DNA of 64,000 bases from Aporrectodea caliginosa (taxonomy: Eukaryota > Annelida > Clitellata > Crassiclitellata > Lumbricidae). A model generated the notes under the pieces. It searched no databases. It was not told the DNA's origin and worked only from the letters and a program-made list of their open reading frames with translations. The translations under genes and the position numbers were made by a program. The stretch spans positions 1,098,506 to 1,162,505 of the forward strand of contig JACEVL010000344.1 of assembly GCA_020284085.1 (NCBI GenBank), given 5' to 3'. Shown here piece by piece: positions 1-12,500 of the stretch (the first letter of the stretch is position 1; each line of letters starts with the position of its first letter).

Positions 1-37
1 GCTATAACAAGTGTTCAAATACAATACAATACAATAA
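1..37 (+). repeat. 3' tail of a dispersed SINE/LINE copy with (CAATA)n
   Basis: The first bases, gctataacaagtgttc followed by a short (AATAC)n run, match the 3' end of the tRNA-headed SINE at 55857-56150 (gctataacaagtgctc plus (CATA)n). This is therefore the cut-off end of another copy, and it places the start of the following TRPC exon after about base 37. Confidence 0.6.
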
Positions 38-45
38 TTCGCCAG

Positions 46-483
46 ATGATGATGATGCCGGTGCAGATGACGATGAGGACGAAATTATATCAGTTTGGTT
101 GAATGAGTTGTCGTTGGATCTGTTTCAGTTTGTGGCTCATCCTCACTGTCAGCAGTTGTTGTCCTCCGTTTGGTACGAAGGTATCCCTGGCTGGCGTCGA
201 CGCAGCTTTCCCACGAAGGTCGTCATCATCGTCAGCCTCATCTGCCTCCTGCCCATCATGGCCGTCGTCTATCTTCTTCTTCCCCGCAGCAGAGTGGGAA
301 AGCTCATCCGAACACCGTTCATGAAGTTCATGTACCACAGCGCCTCGTTCGGCGTCTTTCTCTTCCTCCTCATCCTGGCATCGACGAATATCGGAACGGA
401 GGATGGAGACCATAAGATCAGACAGCAGCAGCGGGGACCTCCTCCCTCGAAGCTTGAATGGCTAATTGTTTTCTACGTCATGG
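46..483 (+). CDS. TRPC: TRPC exon: pre-S1 helix, S1 and first half of S2
   Basis: The frame reads an acidic stretch, then [11 protein letters not shown], the pre-S1 elbow ([18 protein letters not shown]), S1 ([16 protein letters not shown]) and the start of S2 ([16 protein letters not shown]). The donor is G|GTAGGT after base 483, leaving one base of a glycine codon that the next exon completes. The 5' border is uncertain: the frame stays open to base 1, but bases 1-37 are repeat tail. AG dinucleotides at 44-45 and 65-66 are candidate acceptors, and neither has a good pyrimidine tract. Confidence 0.88.
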
Positions 484-3400
484 GTAGGTATAAATAAAAT
501 TACTGCGTACTTCTCATCCATTAACAAAGTCATTCATAAAATACTATTTGTCTTCCAGCAATAGTAAGAATAATAGATGACTAATTGTCTTCTCCGTCAT
601 GGACAGGAATATCTAAATGCCTACATCATGGGTATGAATAAATAAATGGCCACATGTATTCTGCGCCATCGGTAGGGAAAATCTAAATGGCTAGTTGCCT
701 TTAAAATCGCAAGTGGCAATTTGTCTCTGTGTGGCGAAGTCAAAGAATCTTCAGTTGACCAAACCGGTAGAAATCCTGTCAGTAGGCATTCCCAGCTGAA
801 ACCACCAGCTCGCATCTCACGTTCAACATCAGATCCGTGACTCTAGTTAGATGTACAACCGACAAGCTTTCTATCTGAACACAGAACAATGCACAGCTGC
901 TAAATTCGCCCCTTAAGGAATGGCATGTGTGGAGTAAATCATATTTTTAATGAAGGCATTACCACAATATAGCAGCAACAATTGTTTTAAATGAGTATTG
1001 TATTGTAGGCCCTATTTGGCCATTTATAAAGCGCTTCTCTTAGCAAGAGCCTTTCAGAAGCGCTAGTAAAACATCTTAAACTGATAACGCTGATAGAAAT
1101 AACAGTGTCAGACAGCGTCCATGCGTAATTTCAGTTAATTAGCTTTGTTCTTGAGCTTATCTTGAGAAAGTTTGACGATTTTTAAACAATTGATTATAAA
1201 TGCTGTTAGAAAGAAATCAACCTGTTATTAACACGCTTTTGTGAAGTAGAGAAAGGCGCTATATCAAGCCTCTTGATAAACCTACTCGTGTACAGAATGG
1301 CATAGGAATAATCGATGACATAAGTTAGGTTGAGAAACTCGTTGATATATTAAAACTATAGGCCTACAGTCAGCACTGCGTCTGAATTCTGATTGAACTC
1401 AGTTCAACATAGACAAAGATCTATGCCATAGAATGAGGAAAGACTGTCCAAGAAAAATCAAAATAAATAAGAAGCAATTGTCTAAACCCTCCTAAAAAGC
1501 CCACTTGCGTACGAAACAACGTTGCGACTATTCCAGAATTCAGAATCTTGATATATGTTCCTTTAAGAGGCTTGTCTCCTGAACGTCTCCTGTGTTCTTG
1601 CTCCCGACTCGGCTACAATATATACAAAATATATACGAATAATTATATATATATATACATATATATATACTGTGTTCATATATGCAAATATATATGTTGC
1701 CTAAATCCGTAGAAGGAAACACATTTATTGAGTGAAGAAGTTGTTTTGTTCTGCGTTTTCTGTCCTGACTTAATTCTGTTCGTTTTGTTATTAATCCGTT
1801 TGTCGAAATCTTCTTGAATAAGTTCCTCTGATAATATGCAGATATATAATAGAAAAACAAAATATAAACGAAGTATAGCCACATTTAGCACCACATATAC
1901 GGAAACAGCAAGGCAGACAGACAGAAGAAATAAATGGAGAAGAAGAGAGATATGAATAGACTATACATATTTACACAGTACAGGCAAGAAACAAGAAAAA
2001 GATGAATCTGTCCCCGCGAGACAGAAAGTACCGGATAAACGATCAATAGATAAGTGAATAGAGTCGTCAAGACTTAGTGGAACTAAGATAAAAACGAAAA
2101 GAGTCGAGATACATTTGAAGAGGAAACAGAAAATGAGAAGCTTATATGAACGCCATCGTATCAGAGGTTTCTGAAGCTGTTACATAAATACCAACCACGT
2201 ACACAAATATACATATAAAGATACACAAAGATATACACATACATATATGCATACATATACACATACATATGTGTATACACATGCATTTACACATCCATTC
2301 TCACTTGCACACAATGTCATGTATGCATACATATATGCAAGAATGCATACATGTATGTACGTACATACGCGTGTGCATATCTGAGAACAAGTGTACCTGC
2401 ATACGTACATGTGTACGTGCACACTGCATACGTGCATACGCACATTAGTATGGAAATATATACATCGACATGCATCGTTAATTCTGTGGAAAGAGTGCGT
2501 CACCAACGGTGCACTTCTTATTTGCTGAGTCTAGGGAGACTCGAGGGACATCGTAAACGGAAAGAACTCCGTGGTCCCAGAGCACACAGTCAATCAATCA
2601 TTTCGTTCAATCAGTTTCCAGTGTAAAGGGAAGCAGAGAGCAAGATCGATCGACCCTCTACCTACATGACATACCTAGGCACACACACACACAACGTCAT
2701 TGCTCGCCTAGATGGTGAACAGTGAAATTCGAAGCCCACCCACTATGCGGTCTGTGGACATGGACAACATGTCTAGTTAATGTTGTGTCAATAGAACATA
2801 AACTAACGCTTCGATTAATTCCGATGACAGTTGCCTCCCACTTCCCAGGTCTAGTCAATAATGTATAAACATCTCATAAATCGAGTCTCATCTTTCCTTC
2901 CTCTGTCTCGACTTCTCATCTTTCGTTTAATCAGATCTAAATCTTCTGACCTCTGTAGCGCTGAAGTCGAATATGCTGAATAAATCAAACTGAACATTTT
3001 CAAGAAATGGTCGTCGTAAAGAGGAAAAGTTACACAAGAGATATATAGTTTTCGATGACATTGGATCATAGAATTCACTTCGTTTGATAGCAGCTCTTTG
3101 AACACATTAGGTCATGAAATGGAGGCAGATTCAAAGCATAGGGCTTCCGGTTACAGAAGCTGGAATCCCCAAGCACCTCACGACGACACCAATCTAACTT
3201 AATAGCACCGTCACTATAGCATACTACTACAGTGCTTGAAAACGTAATAACATTATGCGATCCAAAACTCATGTGCTGCGATCGGTCTTTCCTGCTACAA
3301 ATATTCTTCATCATGATCTTCGACCGAGACCACATGACTTTCAATTGCCGCCCAAAGATGACAGAAAATCCCGAGGTCATTGTTCAGGAGTCTAATGTTG

Positions 3401-6400
3401 CCCCGATGACTATGTTGCCCCGTGCTTGAACAGTGATTTAAATTGAATAATTTGCTAATTTGTAACTGGTAATACTGCTGTAATGGGTTGCGGTGTGCCA
3501 ACCCAGTGTTTCGTCAATAAACGATTATTATGCAACATTAGTACACATAATTGAATAAGACAAAATGCATATGCTGTCTATGATTGGCATGCATGTATAG
3601 ACCTATGAGTATAGCTGGTCAATTGTATGACGTATTTAAAAGCCTTTCAGAAACCTCTTGCTGAAACATTGGACATCTGACATATCTTGATAGATCAACT
3701 TAACAGAAGATAATTATATTGCTTGAGATGTGATGAATTCCGAGGCTGCACGGACTATTGAGAACCCTCTCCATAAGAAGGCTCTAAATGCAATCCTCTC
3801 TTCGACCGAAACCCGGTGCAGCGTGTCTGTGAGAATTATGACAAATTGGCAGCAATTACATATGAGGTGCAACTGACGATAGACTAAAAGCTTGTGTATC
3901 CGGATCTTCGGCAGTAATGCGTTAACAGAGTTCAGTGCAAAATAGGATCTCGGAAAACGTATTGTGCTTCCCAATCCGGAAATGCCATGTGAATACACGC
4001 GGCATTTCCACGCTGCACTTGCACGTACTTCCTTTTGCCGAACCATATGAACTCAGTTTTCCTGGTTCAGTCTCAGCCGTTTGAACACAGTCGTCATCAC
4101 ACACACAAGTCGCTCTCTGAATGACAATTGCGAGCAGAGGTCATATTATGTGATGCAAATGCCATCAACAAAGACGTCAGAGATGCGTCTCTCTCACGAG
4201 GCTTGATTGGCGTTTCCAACAGTCATATTATGGTAGCTTTAGAATTACGTTACATAATTTCAAATGTCGTGGCATCAGCCGAACTCGTCAGAACCTAAGA
4301 CATGAGTAGTTTTTTTTATATCACCCAGATGATTTCATGCTTTTTGGTTGATTGGCGTATTGGTAACAGTCGGTCAGACATTCCTCAGCCAACGATCAAC
4401 TGTTTAGCTGCTTTAGAAATGGAAACAGCTATGACTTCATTCAGAAGAAAGATCTGGATGTGATCCATAGCGCATGGAAATCTATAGCGTCTACGATTTT
4501 ACATATTGCATAATGATGAGGCATGTGTATTTGTTGTTGGACAGGGTTCGTCTGGGCTGAATGCAAGCAGTTGTGGGAGGAAGGCTTCAAGGCTTACCTT
4601 CGCGAGTGGTGGAACTGGTTGGACTTCATCATGCTCTCACTCTACCTCTGCACGTTTTCGCTGCGTCTAGTTGCCTACCTGCATTCTCGGAATCCGGCCA
4701 AGTACTGGCCCAACACTCTGCCTCGCACCCTGTGGCCTGAGGCCGATCCAACGCTCGTCTCCGAAGGAGTCTTCGCCATTGCCAACGTCTTCAGCTTCGC
4801 TCGGATCATCTATCTGTTCCAGGCCAATCCTCAGCTCGGTCCACTCCAGATCTCACTCGGCTGTATGCTCATCGACATCGGAAAGTTCTTCTTCATCTTC
4901 TTCCTCGTCATCACTTCGTTCGCCTGTGGCCTCAACCAACTCTACTACTTCTACTCAGCCACCGGAAGCCTGACCAGTCCAAGTGCCACTCCGACGACAG
5001 ACACAGCGGCAGCAGGAGCGACGTCTGGACCGAGAGGAACGACAGTCGCTAACAACGTCGACGCTGATCCAGACTTTGAGAATGCGTTCGATCCGTAAGA
5101 GTTTCGTTTCATCTCATTTCATTGAAAAAAGCAACTATTAAGTTTAAATTTAAAAAAACAGTTTGAATACAATTATTATAAAAACTTCCTCAGCGCATTA
5201 TTACTAATATCACGTAGCATTTCGTACGCAATAGGCTAACTAGACCTAAATGACATATATGATTATTATATATACATAATTAATCATAGATGTCATTTAG
5301 TTGAGATCATTTAATAATTCAATAGTATTATTCATTGTTTTCTTACATTCACGTAATATTAACAATCAGCCTAAGTTCATTAGATCTGTAAGTGTGCAGG
5401 AGGCAAAGCAATATTGTTGAGAGCCCTGACGATATCCCGGACACACTGTCATCAGTCAGTCTGTGGCGTGACAATAAAGACAGACAGAGTCATGCAACGC
5501 CATCGGTTCCAGAGTGGTGTGTGCTCATGTATCGCTGTGTCTGAGTGTCTTATGGGCATTTATATAGCGCCTTCTGGAATCTCTCAAGAGAACGGAAGTG
5601 TGCTCGTTCGTTCGTTCCTCTTACAGCTCAATAAATTGTCGAGACATGCTGTGGATCTAGCTTAACTCAACCCTTATAACTGGCCCAAACAAATATCGAA
5701 ACGTGCAAGAACGTACAGTTTTGTGTTTTACCCTATATTTAGTTCCCAAATTTACTAAAGACATTCAGATGATTTTATTAGATAGTTCACAGCATAAACT
5801 CTATAATCTTCCATTTATACAGTACTAATTGCCTGCAAAACAACTGTACAAAATAATTTGGAGAGTAGGCTACAGTTAGAATTTTAAACACTTTGAAAGA
5901 CACAGAGCAGTTTATCAGCCAATCGCTGAGTCCATCGTTAACAGAAGAGACATGTCAGAATTGCTTTCAGTTCCTCTGCAGTCGTAATATTGGATCCTGC
6001 ATGTAGGTCTATGTTTAAATGCTAAACTTCTTTAAAGAACTGGTTAGTCCGAAACGAGTTTTATGATTTTTTCTTATCGTTCTTGGTCACGCAAAATCCA
6101 AAGACTATAAAGGTGCGGGTGCAGTGAAGCAAAAGCAAGATTACGGAAGATATAAATGGGAGAATATTATGTCCCTCTGTCATACGAGGCGTTCGTGTCG
6201 ACGACAACGCCTGGCTCTGGCGAAGATCAATTCCTAAGAAGGCAGAAATGAGGGATGGAATGATGATGGAGGGATTGGGGGTCGTCAGAGGTGACTCAGT
6301 ATTCGTCGACTGACTCAGTTTCTATGTGATGCTGCTGGCACAGAATGAATGGTTCATTGTCAGTACTTTCAAAGGCCTTTGCAATACTCACACGACAATG

Positions 6401-9400
6401 GAAAAGATGAATAGTTCCACACTGTAGATGCTTTTTCTTCGCCGTCGAATTCTTCATCCTGATTGCAACGACAACTGTGATGATGATAACGACGAATAGT
6501 ATAAACTGCAGGTAACAAAAATAATTAATCGAAGCGAAGTGACTTCGTTTTGGCAATAGGTCTACAGGAGCGGATTTCACCAACAATTATTGAAACGAAT
6601 AGTATGTTCAAAAGAATTTGTCTGGTTTAAGTAAACCACGAATTGTTTTGTAATTGTTCGTCTTATGGACAAACTCATTGAAATGGTCCAACTCCTTCTG
6701 GAACAGTATGGCTCTATTTCGTTGTGATAGAAATTGTAATTGCAATTGTAAATGAATATTCATATAGCGCCACCCAGAGAGCAAACTAATCAAGAGAGCT
6801 TTCTGCATTAGTCTATATAGTGGAAAATTTCATTAGGAAATTGAACAGTAGGCCTACATCAGTTAGCTAAACAACGAAATCAGCCGTTTTATAGTAATTA
6901 CTTGAATGATTTATATAATTAGTTGATTTGATGCTAGAATGCAATTATAGGTGAGTAGATTTTGTGTGTGAATTGTTGTCTAACGACTGACTGACTGTTG
7001 GTCGTCGTCTTCTCATTTCAGTATTTTCAAAAGCTACGTAACGTTGTTCTGGTCGTTATTCGGTCTGACGCAGTTGAGCACGGTGCGCGAGGGCGACACG
7101 CAGCCTCTGACTAAGTTGATCGGAGAATACATGCTGATGGTCTATCACGCGATGGCCGTCATTGTACTCATTAACATGCTAATTGCTATGATGTCCAACT
7201 CCTTTCAGGAAATCGAGGTAATTGCGGCGGTCGTCGTCGTCTGCTGGCTGTCTCTCAGACAGTCAGTCATTTCGTCTCTCATTTCTAGCCAATCGGTTGT
7301 AACACACGACAGGCGAGGAGCATCGCAACACTGCAACTGACTCCGCTAGGAGGTCGTCCCATAATAAATGATTATCTAGCCAATGGGTTCGTTCAAGAAC
7401 AGACAATGTCTCTGAGTATGTTGGAAAATCAGTTATTTTAATTTTTCAGTGAAACAGAAGGGGGGGCTTGATCTACAGCGGAGCTTTTGGGTTTTGCGAT
7501 GGTCCTAAAGAATCATTGAATTTCCAAAGCCTTCGATAATATTATACATCAACTTCCTTTCAAATCATTTTGGGCCTCAAAATTTCTTCCAAATTGACAA
7601 AAATTTAAAACTAATTACCGATCACAATTTCCTCGATTCCTGAAAAATTCTTCTGATAAGAAAAACTTAGAAAAGGACGAGAGAGAAAATGATGACGAGG
7701 AGAGGTGGAACAAGAGGAGTAGAGGAAGAAAGAAGAGGAGGAGGAAGAAGAAAGAAGAGGAGGAGAAAAAAGAAAAGGAAAAGGAGGAGGAAGTGAGGAG
7801 GGAGTGGAGGAGGAAGTGAGGAGGAAGTGGAGGAGGAAGTGGAGGAGGAAGTGGAGGAGGAGGAGGAAGTGGAGGAGGAAGTGGAGGAGAAGTGGAGGAG
7901 GAAGTGGAGGAAGTGGAGGAGGAGTGGAGACGCGGAGGCTATGCGAGTGGCACCTAGATCGTTGTAACGGTTTGCTGTTCTCTTACAGACTCGATACATC
8001 GTTTATAACGTTGTTTTGGACGTTGTTTGGCGTCATCTCTCTCGCTGTCCTCGAAGTTAAGCTTCGTTATATCGAAGGCTTTGGAAAGCTTCTCTTTGGC
8101 CTGTACAATGTGGCCGCTAGGATTCTCTTTCTGAACATGCTCATAGCCATGATGTCCAAGTCCTTCAATATCACTGTGGTAAGCCTTCTTCTCATTATAA
8201 TCACTCTGTTACGTATACTTGCCTTTCTGCTGTCTAACCAACAGCTTCTCTATGATTCACTTTTATATAATACAACGGAATTAGATAATTACATCGCAAT
8301 CGTCATATTATGTCTGTGTGTGTCCGGCTATTATGTAGCGCCTTTTGAAAACCTCACACCTATATGCTTGTACTTCTGAACTGCTTTCTTTCTACAATAA
8401 ATCAATTCATAACTGATCTGCCTCTTGCCACATTAATCATTCATGTTTAATGTGAAAACGGACTGATAGGCATTGTAGGCGTAATTTTTATTTTTTTAAA
8501 CGTTTTTGATAGCTACAAAAATACTTCTTTGGACATGATTTTTAATCAGACTGAACGAAGGAGTCTAAAAGGAAGTGCCGCAGCTTCGATGTTTTACTGA
8601 TCTTTGGGGACATCTATCATGGGATGTGTATCTGACTCCCCAAGTACTCCCTCGGATCTCCATGGAGCCGTCTTCAAAGACAACCACAAAAGAGGACGGC
8701 ACTATTCGACTCCGTGAATCGTTGACACGTTCGACCGAGTCTTGTTTATGTGGCAGACACTGTGGTCACTGTAGCGAATGTCGTTTGATCGGTGAATATG
8801 GGAGAATAAGAGTCATTTAGTGACATAACGGAGGAAGGTTCGTCTGTATCTGGCCCACTGGGAATTCGTACAGCAAATAGCCTTTGTAACTGATGCAGTT
8901 CCATCATTTCATCCAGAGACAGCGAGAGAGACAGACAGACAGACAAGCTACAGATGAAAAGGCAAAGTGACAGACAGACAGACAGACGGAGTCCATTAAG
9001 GCGAACATTTTATAGACAAAGTGCCACGAAAGACATAACATGAGACAAGACTGAGACAATGACTAAGATTTAATAGAATGTTGAATCACATTTTTTCCAA
9101 GAACACTCTTGCATTAAAATGATATAAAAACTTTCATCCGTCTGGCGATGCATGCATAACACAAGTAAAAGTGTATTAAGACATAATAAACAATTAACGT
9201 ATTTTATGTACCTTACAAATCACTCCCGTTTGACCTCTATTTCATTTGTAGCGTGTATACTCTTTGCAGGACCACGCCGACCGAGAATGGAAATTCGCCC
9301 GATCGAAGCTGTGGATGGGTTACTTCGACGACGGTTCGACTCTTCCTCCGCCTTTCAACCTCCTCATCAGCCCTAAGTCCATCTTCTATTGCCTGCGACG

Positions 9401-9504
9401 GATGCATCGCGCTCTGAGGGTCTTCTTCTGCGACCAACGCTCACCCGCCGCTGAACGTAACGATGCCAAAAAACATGCATCAAACAGCACTACCAAGGTT
9501 AGCA

Positions 9505-9569
<65 letters not shown>

Positions 9570-12500
9570 GTCTCTCTGCCTTTGTCTCTCTGTCTCTGTG
9601 TCTCTGACTAAACGCAAAGATGCCAAAAAACGTAGGGGCATATTTTATGCTAATATTTCTATTTCATAGACAGACTATGTATCAATATCAATAAACACTG
9701 AAAGCACGTAAATTCAATTAAAGTATCTAAATAATTTCAAATATATTTTATCAAATATTTAAATTAACTTAATTATTTTTAATAGCTGAAAAAGTCCCAG
9801 AACGCTGCTCCAGACTGCTCCGGCTGATAATAGCACTGCTGTTTTGTCTGCTCATAGTCTTTATATAATAAGATTTTTAACTGTTTTTATATTTACATAT
9901 GCAGTCGTTTTACTGTTCAGCTTTTATCGATGAACGCCAACAAAAACTGCCAGAAAGTCGTAAGTACCTTCTAATCAACTGCGTTGGCTTATTAAGGTTT
10001 ACAGAACTATTTCTTTTGCTCTAGCAATTAACAGACTATACGCAGGTTTTTGGAGCGATTTAAGCGACAAACGCAAGACTTAGGCCCTATTGCTGTTTTC
10101 AGGTATATAATCCAATTGTTTATCCCTTGATTCACGTACTTGCCAGTATGCTTGTAATGGCCAATTATTCTCACCGCTTAGTCACTCATGAACCTGTTGT
10201 ACTAAAATTCTTAACTAGAAGAATTAAGTGTACGTAGTTTTAACTTTTAAGGCCTGCTTTCTGTATGACCTGTAATTTGTGTCTCAACCTACAAATAATC
10301 TCTGCTTTCAACTACAACTCAATGATCTAACAGTGGCAATTAGATGAATCAAACTAGACCTGTGCATCGTACAATTGACTGGGCATCATGGGCCAAAGTA
10401 TCACAAGGCTAACCATAAGCGACACTTCAGACCTTCTTACATAGCAAATTAATAACCTATTGCGTTCTATTACTCATTATAATCTATTCTTTTAGGTATT
10501 CTGTTAGATATATTTAATTTAAAACTCATATTTTCTAATTCTTCTGTCCTATTCTCGGTTTAAACAGAAGACTTTGTTTCATTTGCAGAGACCCAGTCGA
10601 AATGGTGATGTTGGTAGTTCACCCTGCGTCGTCTCTGAACCGCGAAACAAGTATAAGGTAGAAGAATTTAAATGCAGCGTCATATCTCATCACCACCGTC
10701 AGACGCTGTTTACCACCAAAATCATCAATTGTCCATATACAGTAGGCTGACCAGATATTGGAAACTATAAAAACCGGGACACTTCAATCACGAAATAAAT
10801 TTGTCATGTTGTCAATAATTAATATAATATAACTTGCACAAATATCTATTTTATGCTTATTATATTGGTATAAGACTATAAGTCTATAAGACTAAGTGAA
10901 AGGTTTTATTCAAATCATGCTTAATGCTTTTAAATTTAAAATTAAATTCTAAAATATTTCGGTAATGATGAAGAACTTGCTCTTGCACTCAGAGCGATCT
11001 TGTGTTTCTTACTGTAGTAGCAATGTGGTCATTGATGTGTGACCGGCCGCCGTGAGCAACCGAAATAGTTGACTTACAGATATTGCAGAATGCAGTACTA
11101 CCATCAGTCGCACTGCTGGACAACAATGAAAACTCGGCCTTCTGATCGTCGTTAAAAGAACATTTTCGTTTTGACATTTTATAATTTTATTTTAGTAATT
11201 TAGTTTCAAATTATTATTTATGAAAATGTGTTTTATCAGAATATTATCACTACGGCAATATGACGTTTAGAACCGGAAGAGGTATTATGCATGGTAATAA
11301 ATAAAAGTGAGATTAAAAATGAATTTACTCGCCAGATGCCAGTAGTAAAATCAAGGAGACGTTGATAAAGTAAGTAAGCATATCCTTTATTTCATCACAT
11401 GACAAACGCACATGAAATACATCATATATAAGATCGGAAAGTCAGATAAGTTTTTAAAAACCGGGACATATTTAGAGTTTGGCCTACCTTCCCCGGCAGC
11501 CGGGACAGCTAGCTGAAAATCGGGACTGTCCCGGGAAAACCGGGATGTCTGGTCAGCCTAATATACAGGACTTTGCAACGTGCTGCAGCCATGTTCTTCC
11601 CACTTCTTTCATATAAATACATTACTCCGATTATCCTCAATCTGCTGTTTGCCTAATAGGCCTACTATCATTAAACTGTCTCTTCTATGTTGTAATCTTG
11701 TAATTTTGGTTGTCTTTATAGAATATAGAATCTTGGTTTATTCATTAACACTTTGTCAGAACGCAATGAGATTACAAAAATATGGCCATGTGCCATATTT
11801 ACGACTTAGGTTAACAGATCCGAGACATAATTGGCTTTTGATTGATTATTTGAAGAGTCTAGGGTTTAGTATAGATGTCTAGGGTTTTATTGATGTACTT
11901 ATAAAGATGCTGTTGGAACGTGAAAGAAACTGCGCTGATTTTCTGATTGTGGCTTCTGCGCTTTTAGTTAGCGAACTCCTCTTCTACAGAGTTCGACAAA
12001 GATGCGATATGAAAATGCAGTATTACCACTAGAGTGACGACGACAAACCCGATGATGACATTTATGATGACGATGTTGATGGTGATAATGATGACGATGA
12101 TGACTAACATGATGATGGCATTGCAGATGATAAAGGCATCATTGTTGTTGTTGTTGTTGTTGCTGATAATGATGATGATGCTGCTGCTGCTGATGATGAT
12201 GATAATGATGATGATGATGAAGACATTGCAGATGGTGAAGGAGTTACTGTTGTTGTTGATGATGATAATGAACAGTGGGATCTGTGATGATGTTGTGTTA
12301 GGATGTGATGCGACGTCTCGTCAGTCGTTATATTCACCAGTGGAAGAAGCAGTTACATCAGGACGGAGTCAGCGAAGATGATCTGCTCGAAATCAAGCAG
12401 GACATCTCCAGCCTTCGGTAGGTGGCAGCTGCTCATCAGTTGATCATCCCATTCAACAACTCAATAATTAGAAGACTGACGACGACGACGACGACGACGA

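Larger units (their letters stand above)
10658..12301 (+). other. TRPC intron carrying a hAT element and (GAT)n
   Basis: Holds the 818-bp hAT element (10743-11560) and, just before the next acceptor, a GAT/GTT-rich trinucleotide region (about 12040-12285). Confidence 0.85.

Noticed and set aside
7804..8379. 191-codon frame covering the purine tract and pore exon B as one gene
   Set aside because: Only 7989-8178 has channel coding content and splice sites. The upstream Arg/Lys/Trp-rich part is translated minisatellite.
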